Positions 30,781 through 38,857 of a stretch of 64,000 nucleotides of DNA are shown piece by piece. The notes under the pieces are model-generated. The model was not told the DNA's origin. It searched no databases and saw nothing but the letters and a program-made list of their open reading frames with translations. This DNA comes from Streptomyces verrucosisporus. GTDB lineage: Bacteria > Actinomycetota > Actinomycetes > Streptomycetales > Streptomycetaceae. The first letter of the stretch is position 1. Each line of letters starts with the position of its first letter. The position numbers and the translations under genes were made by a program. The DNA lies in assembly GCF_017114865.1 (NCBI RefSeq), contig NZ_JADEYH010000017.1, positions 1 to 64,000 of the forward strand, in the 5' to 3' direction.

Positions 30781-32565
30781 ATGGACCGTCCCACCCTCAC
30801 CACTGTCGCCGTGGTCGGCCTCGGCACCATGGGCACCGGCATCGCCGAGGTCCTGGCCCGCGCCGGCCGCGAGGTCATCGGCATCGACACCGACGAGAAC
30901 GCCGCCCGCCGGGCCGTCACCGCGCTGGAGTCCTCCACAGCCCGCGCCGTGGAGCGCGAGCGGATCACCGAGCAGGAGCGGCGCGACGCCCTCGCCCGCT
31001 TCCGCACCTTCTGCGACCTCCAGGCCGCGGCCGAGGCCGATCTGGTCATCGAGGTGGTGCCGGAGGACTACGGGCTCAAGCAGCGCGTCATCACCGAGCT
31101 GGACGGCATCGTCAAGCCGTCGGCCGTCATCGCCACCGGCACCAACGCCCTGTCGGTCACCCGGCTCGCGGCCGACTCCGCGCACCCCGAGCGCGTGCTG
31201 GGGATGCACTTCTTCAACCCCGCGCCCGCGATGAGGCTGGTTGAGATCGTCTCCTGCGTGCTCACCTCCCCCGAGGCGGTCGCCGCGGTCACCGATCTCG
31301 CCGCCGATCTGGGCAAGGAGCCGATCCCGGTCGGCGACCGGCCCGGCTTCGTCGCCGACGGGCTGCTGTTCGGCTACCTCAACCAGGCCGCGGCGATGTA
31401 CGAGTCGAAGTACGCCACCCGCGAGGACATCGACGCCGCGATGCGCCTGGGCTGCGGTCTGCCGATGGGCCCGCTCGCCCTGCTGGACCTGATCGGCGTC
31501 GACACCGCCCGCACCGTGCTGGAGGCGATGTACGCCGAGTCCCGCGACCGGCTGCACGCCCCCGCCCCGATCCTGGGCCAGCTCAGCGCCGCCGGCCTGA
31601 CGGGCCGCAAGGCCGGGCGCGGCTTCTACACCTACCGGGCGCCGGGTTCGGCGACGGTGGTGCCGGACGCGCTCACCCCGCGCGAGGGCGAGCTGCGGGG
31701 CACCCCGCGCCAGGTGCGCTCCGTCGGTGTGGCGGGCTCGGGGACGATGGCCAGTGGCATCGCCGAGGTGTTCGCCAAGGCCGGCTACGACGTGGTGCTG
31801 GTCGCGCGCAGCGACGAGAAGGCCGGGACGGCCAGGGCGCGGATCGCCTCCTCGCTGGAGCGGTCGGTGAGGAAGGGCCGGATGAGCGCCGGGGCCCGCG
31901 ACGAGACGCTCGCCAGGATCACCCCGGCCGGCTCGCTGTCGGCGATGGCGGACGTGGACCTGGCGGTCGAGGCGGTGGCCGAGGACCTGGAGGTCAAGAA
32001 GGGCCTGTTCGCGACGCTGGACGAGGTGTGCAAGCCGGGCGCGGTGCTGGCCACCACCACCTCCTCGCTGCCGGTGGTCGCCTGCGCCCGCGCGACCTCG
32101 CGCCCGCAGGACGTGATCGGCATGCACTTCTTCAACCCCGCCCCCGCGATGAAGCTGGTGGAGGTGGTGAGCACCGTCCTGACCGGCGACGACGTCCACG
32201 CCACCGTGCGCGAGGTGTGCGGAAGGATCCGCAAGCACCCGGTGGACTGCGGCGACCGGGCGGGCTTCATCGTCAACGCGCTGCTGTTCCCGTACCTGAA
32301 CAACGCGATCAAGATGGTGCAGGAGCACTACGCCGACATGGACGCCGTCGACGCGGCCATGAAGCTCGGCGGCGGCTACCCGATGGGCCCGTTCGAACTG
32401 CTGGACGTGGTGGGCCTGGACGTCTCCCTGGCGATCGAGAGGGTGCTGCACGAAGAGTTCCGCGAGCCGGGCCTGGCCCCGGCGCCGCTGCTGGAGCACC
32501 TGGTCGCGGCGGGCTGCCTGGGCCGCAAGAGCGGGCGCGGCTTCCGCGAGTACGCGAGGCGGTGA
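30781..32565 (+). CDS. Tandem 3-hydroxyacyl-CoA (3-hydroxybutyryl-CoA) dehydrogenase
   Basis: This 594-residue protein contains two complete 3-hydroxyacyl-CoA dehydrogenase modules in tandem (about residues 1-295 and 312-594). Each has an NAD-binding glycine motif (VVGLGTMGTGIAEV and VAGSGTMASGIAEV), the catalytic HFFNPAPAM string, and a C-terminal helical domain with GRKAGRGFYTY or GRKSGRGFREY. Usual family members have one module, or a module fused to a crotonase domain. It should interconvert 3-hydroxybutyryl-CoA and acetoacetyl-CoA, feeding crotonyl-CoA to the ccr genes downstream. The ATG at 30781 is preferred; upstream in-frame codons look non-conserved. Confidence 0.9.
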   Translation: MDRPTLTTVAVVGLGTMGTGIAEVLARAGREVIGIDTDENAARRAVTALESSTARAVERERITEQERRDALARFRTFCDLQAAAEADLVIEVVPEDYGLKQRVITELDGIVKPSAVIATGTNALSVTRLAADSAHPERVLGMHFFNPAPAMRLVEIVSCVLTSPEAVAAVTDLAADLGKEPIPVGDRPGFVADGLLFGYLNQAAAMYESKYATREDIDAAMRLGCGLPMGPLALLDLIGVDTARTVLEAMYAESRDRLHAPAPILGQLSAAGLTGRKAGRGFYTYRAPGSATVVPDALTPREGELRGTPRQVRSVGVAGSGTMASGIAEVFAKAGYDVVLVARSDEKAGTARARIASSLERSVRKGRMSAGARDETLARITPAGSLSAMADVDLAVEAVAEDLEVKKGLFATLDEVCKPGAVLATTTSSLPVVACARATSRPQDVIGMHFFNPAPAMKLVEVVSTVLTGDDVHATVREVCGRIRKHPVDCGDRAGFIVNALLFPYLNNAIKMVQEHYADMDAVDAAMKLGGGYPMGPFELLDVVGLDVSLAIERVLHEEFREPGLAPAPLLEHLVAAGCLGRKSGRGFREYARR

Positions 32566-32672
32566 GCCCGGCGAACCCGGCGTTCCCGCCGCGGGCGGAC
32601 TCCGGGTGGGGCGGGCTGCTGGACCCCGGCGGCCCGCCCGCCGGCGGCGGTGCGCCGTGTAACGTTCCCCAC

Positions 32673-33473
32673 ATGTCGCAGTCCGTTCGGTCCGCCCGCC
32701 CCAATGTGCCCAGCCAGCGTCTGAAGATGCGCCGTGAGCTGGCCGCGGCCGCGATGGAGCTCTTCGCCACCAAGGGGTACGAGGAGACCACGGTCGACGA
32801 GATCGCGGCCGCGGCGGGGGTGGCCCGGCGCACCTTCTTCCGGCACTTCCGCTCCAAGGAAGAGGCGATCTTCCCGGACCACGACGACACCCTGGAGCGC
32901 GCCGAGGCGGTGCTGGACGCGGCGCCCGCGCACGAGAACCCGCTGGACACCGTGTGCCGCGGCATCAAGGAGGTCATGCGGATGTACGCGGCCTCCCCGG
33001 CGGTGTCGGTGGAGCGCTACCGGCTCACCCGCGAGGTGCCCACGCTGCGGGAGCGGGAGATCGCGTCCGTGGCCCGCTATGAGCGGCTGTTCACCCGCTA
33101 TCTGCTGGGCCACTTCGACGAGTCCGCCGCGGCCGGCCGGGACGGCGACGAGGACGGCCTCGACGAGCCGCTGCTGGCCGAGGTGGCGGCGTCGGCGGTG
33201 GTCACCGCGCACAACCACGTGCTGCGGCGCTGGCTGCGCGCGGGCGGCCGGGGCGATGTGGAGGCCCAGCTGGACCGGGCCTTCGCCACCGTGCGGCGGA
33301 CCTTCGGCACCGGTTTCGTCGCCGGCCGGGCGGCGGCCGACCTCCCGGCCGGGGCCGGCGGGGCGAACGGGGCCGGCGGCCGGAAGGGCGAGGTGCTGGT
33401 GACGGTGGCGCGCACCGACGCCCCGCTGGACCAGGTGATGCGCGCGATCGAGGAAGCCCTGCGGCGGGGCTGA
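32673..33473 (+). CDS. TetR-family transcriptional regulator beside ccr
   Basis: This 266-residue protein has an N-terminal TetR DNA-binding domain (residues about 18-66: ELFATKGYEETTVDEIAAAA, then GVARRTFFRHFRSKEEAIF) and a helical ligand domain, plus an unusual Gly/Ala-rich stretch before a C-terminal helix (APLDQVMRAIEEALRRG). Initiation looks leaderless: TAACGT (32660-32665) lies 7 nt before the ATG. It sits between the hydroxyacyl-CoA dehydrogenase and ccr, so it is the prime candidate to bind the repeats at 33630-33666 and control the ethylmalonyl-CoA operon, perhaps in response to an acyl-CoA. Confidence 0.9.
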   Translation: MSQSVRSARPNVPSQRLKMRRELAAAAMELFATKGYEETTVDEIAAAAGVARRTFFRHFRSKEEAIFPDHDDTLERAEAVLDAAPAHENPLDTVCRGIKEVMRMYAASPAVSVERYRLTREVPTLREREIASVARYERLFTRYLLGHFDESAAAGRDGDEDGLDEPLLAEVAASAVVTAHNHVLRRWLRAGGRGDVEAQLDRAFATVRRTFGTGFVAGRAAADLPAGAGGANGAGGRKGEVLVTVARTDAPLDQVMRAIEEALRRG

Positions 33474-33550
33474 GCACCCCACGGCCCTCAGCGTGAGCGA
33501 GAACCGAAACAACCGGACATAATCAGACACAATCGGACACGGACATACGG

Positions 33551-33570
33551 CCGCCTCCTCCGGGAGGCGG
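33551..33570 (+). terminator. Hairpin after the TetR gene
   Basis: CCGCCTCC pairs with GGAGGCGG around TCCG and is followed by TCGTTT. It lies 77 bp after the TetR stop codon. The intervening 33490-33540 is A+T-rich with GGACA-type short repeats and no gene. Confidence 0.6.
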
Positions 33571-33629
33571 TCGTTTCCGCCTGCGCCCCGCTCATGCGTG
33601 CACCCCCGGTGACAACTGAGGGAAATTCT

Positions 33630-33670
33630 TGGCACGCAGTGTCTTGTGTGCTGGCACGCAGTGCCATAAC
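33630..33670 (+). promoter_or_regulatory. ccr promoter with tandem operator repeats
   Basis: The 12-mer TGGCACGCAGTG occurs at 33630-33641 and again at 33652-33663, 22 bp apart (two helical turns). The second copy is part of a perfect inverted repeat, TGGCAC-GCA-GTGCCA (33652-33666). Between and over them lies a possible promoter, TCTTGT (33642-33647), 17 nt, CATAAC (33665-33670). The leader to the ccr GTG would be about 185 nt. A cooperatively binding dimeric repressor, most likely the adjacent TetR protein, fits this layout. Confidence 0.6.
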
Positions 33671-33860
33671 GTGAGCGGTGTCCGGGCACTGTCCCCGCGG
33701 TCACTGCCGTGCGCCCGGGCGCCTGCGTCACAGGCACCTTCAGCGCTACCGCGCCGAGCCGCAGCACCACCGCCGAACCGACGGCACCAGCAGCTCACCC
33801 AAGACCGAAGAAGACCCCAGCGACCCCTCAAGCGTCCCCGAACGCTCGCCGGAGGCCCCA

Positions 33861-35198
33861 GTGAAGGAAATCCTGGACGCGATCCTCGCGTCGGACAGCA
33901 AGCCCGCCGACTTCGCCAACCTGGCGCTGCCCGAGTCCTACCGCGCGGTCACCGTGCACAAGGACGAGGCCGACATGTTCGCCGGGATGCCCACCCGGGA
34001 GAAGGACCCGCGCAAGTCCCTGCACCTGGACGAGGTGCCCCTGCCGGAGCTGGGCCCCGGCGAAGCCCTGGTGGCGGTCATGGCCTCCTCGGTGAACTAC
34101 AACTCGGTGTGGACCTCGATCTTCGAGCCGGTCTCCACCTTCGGCTTCCTGGAGCGCTACGGCCGCACCTCGGAGCTGGCCAGGCGCCACGACCTGCCGT
34201 ACCACATCATCGGCTCCGACCTGGCGGGCGTGGTGCTGCGCACCGGCCCCGGCGTCAACGCCTGGCAGCCCGGCGACGAGGTCGTCGCCCACTGCCTGTC
34301 GGTGGAGCTGGAGAACGCCGACGGCCACAACGACACCATGCTCGACCCCGAGCAGCGCATCTGGGGCTTCGAGACCAACTTCGGCGGCCTGGCCGAGATC
34401 GCACTGGTGAAGTCCAACCAGCTCATGCCCAAGCCCGCCCACCTGTCCTGGGAAGAGGCCGCGGCCCCCGGCCTGGTGAACTCCACCGCCTACCGGCAGC
34501 TGGTCTCCCGCAACGGCGCCGCCATGAAGCAGGGCGACAACGTGCTGATCTGGGGCGCCTCCGGCGGCCTGGGCTCCTACGCCACCCAGATGGCCCTGGC
34601 CGGCGGCGCCAACCCCATCTGCGTGGTCTCCTCCCCGCAGAAGGCCGAGATCTGCCGCTCCATGGGTGCCGAGTCGATCATCGACCGCAACGCCGAGGGC
34701 TACCGGTTCTGGAAGGACGAGAACACCCAGGACCCGCGCGAGTGGAAGCGCTTCGGCAAGCGCATCCGCGAACTGACCGGCGGCGAGGACGTGGACATCG
34801 TCTTCGAGCACCCCGGCCGCGAGACCTTCGGCGCCTCCGTCTACGTCACCCGCAAGGGCGGCACCATCACCACCTGCGCCTCCACCTCCGGCTACATGCA
34901 CAGCTACGACAACCGCTACCTGTGGATGTCGCTCAAGCGCATCATCGGCTCCCACTTCGCCAACTACCGCGAGGCGTGGGAGGCCAACCGCCTGATCGCC
35001 AAGGGGAAGATCCACCCCACGCTGTCCAGGACGTACTCCCTCGCGGAGACCGGCCAGGCCGCCCACGACGTGCACCGCAACGCCCACCAGGGCAAGGTCG
35101 GCGTGCTGTGCCTGGCCCCGCGCGAGGGCATGGGCGTGCGCGACACCGAGATGCGGGCCAAGCACACCGACGCCATCAACCGCTTCCGGAACGTGTAG
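33861..35198 (+). CDS. ccr: Crotonyl-CoA carboxylase/reductase
   Basis: This 445-residue enzyme reductively carboxylates crotonyl-CoA with NADPH and CO2 to (2S)-ethylmalonyl-CoA, the key step of the ethylmalonyl-CoA pathway and the source of butyrate-type polyketide extender units. It is an MDR-fold protein close to the known Streptomyces length (447). Diagnostic strings are MASSVNYNSVWTSIFEPVST, the cofactor loop IWGASGGLGSYATQMA, the acyl-CoA/CO2-site region FEHPGRETFGASVYV, and FANYREAWEANRLI. The GTG at 33861 has GGAGG 5 nt upstream. It heads a five-gene pathway operon, 11 bp before meaA. Confidence 0.97.
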   Translation: MKEILDAILASDSKPADFANLALPESYRAVTVHKDEADMFAGMPTREKDPRKSLHLDEVPLPELGPGEALVAVMASSVNYNSVWTSIFEPVSTFGFLERYGRTSELARRHDLPYHIIGSDLAGVVLRTGPGVNAWQPGDEVVAHCLSVELENADGHNDTMLDPEQRIWGFETNFGGLAEIALVKSNQLMPKPAHLSWEEAAAPGLVNSTAYRQLVSRNGAAMKQGDNVLIWGASGGLGSYATQMALAGGANPICVVSSPQKAEICRSMGAESIIDRNAEGYRFWKDENTQDPREWKRFGKRIRELTGGEDVDIVFEHPGRETFGASVYVTRKGGTITTCASTSGYMHSYDNRYLWMSLKRIIGSHFANYREAWEANRLIAKGKIHPTLSRTYSLAETGQAAHDVHRNAHQGKVGVLCLAPREGMGVRDTEMRAKHTDAINRFRNV

Positions 35199-35209
35199 AG
35201 GTCATCCCC

Positions 35210-37222
35210 ATGGCTGAGCGCCAGAAAGACCGTCCGTGGCTGATGCGGACGTACGCCGGGCACTCCACGGCCGAGGCGTCCAACGAGCTGTACCGGCGCA
35301 ACCTCGCCAAGGGGCAGACCGGCCTGTCGGTCGCCTTCGACCTGCCCACCCAGACCGGCTACGACCCCGACCACGTCCTCGCCCGCGGCGAGGTCGGCCG
35401 GGTCGGGGTCCCGGTCTGCCACCTCGGTGACATGCGCCGGCTGTTCCAGGACATCCCCCTGGAGCGGATGAACACCTCGATGACCATCAACGCCACGGCC
35501 ATGTGGCTGCTGGCGCTGTACCAGGTGGTCGCCGAGGAGCAGGGCGCGGACATCTCGGGGCTGTCGGGGACGACGCAGAACGACATCGTCAAGGAGTACC
35601 TCTCGCGCGGGACGCACGTCTTCCCGCCGGGGCCCTCACTGCGTCTGACCACCGACACGATCGCCTACACCGTGGCGCACATGCCCAGGTGGAATCCGAT
35701 CAACATCTGCAGCTACCACCTGCAGGAGGCCGGGGCCACCCCTGTTCAGGAGATCGCCTACGCCATGTCCACCGCCATCGCGGTGCTGGACGCGGTGCGC
35801 GACTCCGGGCAGGTCCCCGCCGAGCGGATGGGCGACGTCGTCGGGCGCATCTCCTTCTTCGTCAACGCGGGCGTCCGCTTCGTCGAGGAGATGTGCAAGA
35901 TGCGGGCCTTCACCCGCATCTGGGACAAGATCACCCGCGAGCGGTACGGGATCGAGAACCCCAAGCACCGCCGCTTCCGCTACGGCGTCCAGGTCAACTC
36001 CCTGGGACTGACCGAGGCGCAGCCGGAGAACAACGTCCAGCGCATCGTGCTGGAGATGCTGGCGGTCACCCTCTCCAAGGACGCCCGCGCCCGCGCCGTG
36101 CAGCTGCCGGCCTGGAACGAGGCGCTCGGCCTGCCCCGGCCCTGGGACCAGCAGTGGTCGCTGCGCATCCAGCAGGTCCTCGCCCACGAGAGCGACCTGC
36201 TGGAGTACGAGGACCTGTTCGCCGGGTCGCACGTGGTCGAGGCCAGGACCGCCGAGCTGGCCGAGGGCGCGCTCGCCGAGATCGAGCGCATCCAGGAGAT
36301 GGGCGGCACGATGGCCGCGGTGGAGTCCGGCTATCTGAAGTCGCAGCTGGTCGCCTCGCACGCCGAGCGCCGGGCCCGCATCGAGTCCGGCGAGGAGAGG
36401 ATCGTCGGGGTCAACTGCTTCGAGTCCACCGAGCCCAACCCGCTCACCGCCGACCTGGACACGGCCATCATGACCGTGGACCCCGCGGTGGAGCGCGACG
36501 TCGTCACCGCCCTCCAGCGGTGGCGCGACGAGCGGGACGAGGACCGCGCCCACCGGGCGCTCGCCGAGCTGAAGCGGGCCGCGGCGGGTAAGGACAACCT
36601 GATGCCGGCCACCCTGGAGTGCGCCCGGGCCGGGGTGACCACCGGCGAGTGGGCCTGGGCCCTGCGCGACGTCTTCGGCGAGTACCGGGCCCCCACCGGC
36701 GTGAGCTCCGCGCCCGTGGCGGCCCCCGCCGAGGAGGGCTCGCGTCTGGCCGAGGTCCGCCGGAAGGTGGCGGCCACCGCCGCCGAGCTGGGCTCGGGCA
36801 AGCTGCGCCTGCTGGTGGGCAAGCCCGGTCTGGACGGGCACAGCAACGGGGCCGAGCAGATCGCCGTACGGGCCCGCGACGCGGGCTTCGAGGTGGTCTA
36901 CCAGGGCATCCGGCTCACCCCCGAGCAGATCGTCTCGGCGGCCGTCGCCGAGGACGTGCACTGCGTGGGGCTGTCGATCCTCTCCGGCTCGCACGCCGAG
37001 CTGGTGCCCGACGTACTGGACCGGCTGCACCGGGCCGGCGTCGACGACGTCCCCGTCATCGTCGGCGGCATCATCCCGAACGCGGACGCCGAGGCACTGC
37101 GTGCCGCCGGGGTGGCGGCGGTCTTCACCCCGAAGGACTTCGGCATCACGGAGATCATCGGCCGTATCGTCGACGAGATCCGTACCGCGAACAAGCTCGA
37201 TCCCCTGGAGGTCCCCGCATGA
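35210..37222 (+). CDS. meaA: Ethylmalonyl-CoA mutase (MeaA), B12-dependent
   Basis: This 670-residue adenosylcobalamin enzyme isomerises (2R)-ethylmalonyl-CoA to methylsuccinyl-CoA. The TIM-barrel substrate domain fills about residues 1-510 (AFDLPTQTGYDPDH, FVNAGVRFVEEMCKMRAFT). A linker leads to the C-terminal B12-binding domain with the lower-ligand motif DxHxxG (GLDGHSNG, about residues 543-548) and the later SILSGSHAELV and VGGIIP. It is shorter than methylmalonyl-CoA mutase large subunits, as expected for MeaA/Ecm. The ATG at 35210 lies 11 bp after ccr, and the end overlaps the lyase gene by 4 bp. Confidence 0.97.
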   Translation: MAERQKDRPWLMRTYAGHSTAEASNELYRRNLAKGQTGLSVAFDLPTQTGYDPDHVLARGEVGRVGVPVCHLGDMRRLFQDIPLERMNTSMTINATAMWLLALYQVVAEEQGADISGLSGTTQNDIVKEYLSRGTHVFPPGPSLRLTTDTIAYTVAHMPRWNPINICSYHLQEAGATPVQEIAYAMSTAIAVLDAVRDSGQVPAERMGDVVGRISFFVNAGVRFVEEMCKMRAFTRIWDKITRERYGIENPKHRRFRYGVQVNSLGLTEAQPENNVQRIVLEMLAVTLSKDARARAVQLPAWNEALGLPRPWDQQWSLRIQQVLAHESDLLEYEDLFAGSHVVEARTAELAEGALAEIERIQEMGGTMAAVESGYLKSQLVASHAERRARIESGEERIVGVNCFESTEPNPLTADLDTAIMTVDPAVERDVVTALQRWRDERDEDRAHRALAELKRAAAGKDNLMPATLECARAGVTTGEWAWALRDVFGEYRAPTGVSSAPVAAPAEEGSRLAEVRRKVAATAAELGSGKLRLLVGKPGLDGHSNGAEQIAVRARDAGFEVVYQGIRLTPEQIVSAAVAEDVHCVGLSILSGSHAELVPDVLDRLHRAGVDDVPVIVGGIIPNADAEALRAAGVAAVFTPKDFGITEIIGRIVDEIRTANKLDPLEVPA

Positions 37223-38184
37223 CCACGCCCGTCAACCGGCTGCGCCCCCGCCGCTCCTGCCTCGCGGTCCCGGGCAGCAACCCGCGCTTCCTGGAGAAGG
37301 CCCAGGGCCTGGCCGCCGACCAGGTCTTCCTGGACCTGGAGGACGCCTGCGCCCCGCTGGCCAAGCCCGAGGCCCGGCACACCATCGTGAAGTTCCTCAA
37401 CGAGGGCGACTGGACGGGCAAGACCCGGGTCGTGCGCGTCAACGACTGGACCACCCACTGGACGTACCGCGACGTGATCACGGTCGTCGAGGGCGCGGGC
37501 CCCAACCTGGACTGCATCATGCTGCCGAAGGTGCAGGACGCCGCCCAGGTCAGGGCGCTGGACATGCTGCTGACGCAGATCGAGACCACGATGGGCTTCG
37601 AGGTCGGCCGCATCGGCATCGAGGCGCAGATCGAGAACGCCAAGGGCCTGGTGAACGTCGACGAGATCGCCGCCGCCTCGCCCCGGCTGGAGACCATCAT
37701 CTTCGGCCCGGCCGACTTCATGGCCTCCATCAACATGAAGTCCCTGGTCGTGGGCGAGCAGCCGCCCGGCTACCCGGCCGACGCCTACCACTACATCCTG
37801 ATGCGGATCCTGATGGCCGCCCGCACCCACAACCTGCAGGCCATCGACGGCCCCTACCTGCAGATCAAGAACGTGGACGGCTTCCGGGCCGTCGCCGAGC
37901 GCGCCGCGGCCCTCGGCTTCGACGGCAAGTGGGTGCTGCACCCCGGCCAGGTCGAGGCGGCCAACGAGGTCTTCTCCCCCTCCCAGGAGGACTACGACCA
38001 CGCGGAGCTGATCCTGGACGCCTACGAGTACTTCACCTCCGAGGCGGGCGGCAGGAAGGGTTCGGCGATGCTCGGCGACGAGATGATCGACGAGGCCAGC
38101 CGCAAGATGGCGCTGGTCATCGCGGGCAAGGGCCGGGCCGCCGGCATGGAGCGGACCTCGAAGTTCGAGCCGCCGGCCGCCTGA
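37219..38184 (+). CDS. Beta-methylmalyl-CoA/malyl-CoA lyase (HpcH/HpaI, citrate-lyase-beta type)
   Basis: This 321-residue CitE-like lyase should cleave beta-methylmalyl-CoA to glyoxylate and propionyl-CoA and condense or cleave malyl-CoA. Motifs are RSCLAVPGSNPRFLEKAQGL, the metal-site FLDLEDACAP, the Arg in RVVRVNDW, LPKVQDAAQVRALD, IEAQIENAKGL (metal Glu), FGPADFMASI, and KWVLHPGQVEAANE. It shares a 4-bp ATGA overlap with meaA, so translation is coupled. This is the product-forming end of the ethylmalonyl-CoA pathway (mcl function). Confidence 0.93.
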   Translation: MTTPVNRLRPRRSCLAVPGSNPRFLEKAQGLAADQVFLDLEDACAPLAKPEARHTIVKFLNEGDWTGKTRVVRVNDWTTHWTYRDVITVVEGAGPNLDCIMLPKVQDAAQVRALDMLLTQIETTMGFEVGRIGIEAQIENAKGLVNVDEIAAASPRLETIIFGPADFMASINMKSLVVGEQPPGYPADAYHYILMRILMAARTHNLQAIDGPYLQIKNVDGFRAVAERAAALGFDGKWVLHPGQVEAANEVFSPSQEDYDHAELILDAYEYFTSEAGGRKGSAMLGDEMIDEASRKMALVIAGKGRAAGMERTSKFEPPAA

Positions 38185-38322
38185 GCCCCACCGCCGCGGG
38201 CCGCTCCCGGCTCCCCGCCCCTCCTCCCCCGCCGCCTCCCCGGGGGCGCCGGAGAGGGACCGGGGAGGGGGGCGGCCCGGTCCGGTACCCCGTTCTTCCA
38301 CCACACCACGGAGACTCACACC

Positions 38323-38856
38323 ATGCAGTTCGGCCGCACCTACGAGGAGTTCGAGGTCGGGGACGTCTACCGGCACTGGCCCGGCAAGACGGTCACGGAG
38401 TACGACGACCACCTGTTCTGTCTGCTGACCATGAACCACCACCCGCTCCACATGGACACCAACTACGCCGAGAAGACGACGGACTTCGGCAGGAACGTGG
38501 TGGTCGGCAACTACATCTACTCGCTGCTGCTGGGCATGTCCGTGCCGGACGTCTCCGGCAAGGCGATCGCCAACCTGGAGATCGAGTCGCTGCGGCACGT
38601 GGCGCCGACCTTCCACGGCGACACCATCTACGGCGAGACCACCGTCCTGGACAAGACGCCGTCGCGCTCGAAGTCCGACCGCGGCATCGTCCACGTCGAG
38701 ACCAGGGGCTACAAGCAGGACGGCACCCTGGTGTGCGTCTTCCGCCGCAAGGTGATGGTGCCCACCGCCGAGTACATCGAGGCGCGCGGAGGTGAGCAGC
38801 CCGGCCGCCCCGAGCTGCGCACGGACGGGCGGGACTCCGGAAAGGGAGGCAAGTGA
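38323..38856 (+). CDS. Mesaconyl-CoA hydratase-type MaoC protein
   Basis: This 177-residue hot-dog-fold hydratase of the MaoC family begins FGRTYEEFEVGDVYRHWPGK and has TVTEYDDHLFCLLTMNHHPL, where the Asp/His pair of the hydratase motif lies, then NVVVGNYIYSLLLGM. In this operon the expected reaction is hydration of mesaconyl-C1-CoA to beta-methylmalyl-CoA. It is a single-hotdog protein, whereas proteobacterial Mch has two, so it probably acts as a dimer. It starts 138 bp after the lyase gene and ends 1 bp before the dehydrogenase start. Confidence 0.9.
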   Translation: MQFGRTYEEFEVGDVYRHWPGKTVTEYDDHLFCLLTMNHHPLHMDTNYAEKTTDFGRNVVVGNYIYSLLLGMSVPDVSGKAIANLEIESLRHVAPTFHGDTIYGETTVLDKTPSRSKSDRGIVHVETRGYKQDGTLVCVFRRKVMVPTAEYIEARGGEQPGRPELRTDGRDSGKGGK

Positions 38857-38857
38857 C

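Noticed and set aside
33678..33860. N-terminal extension of the ccr reading frame
   Set aside because: The frame is open upstream, but the extra residues are not protein-like, and the GTG at 33861 has a well-placed RBS and gives the known Ccr length.
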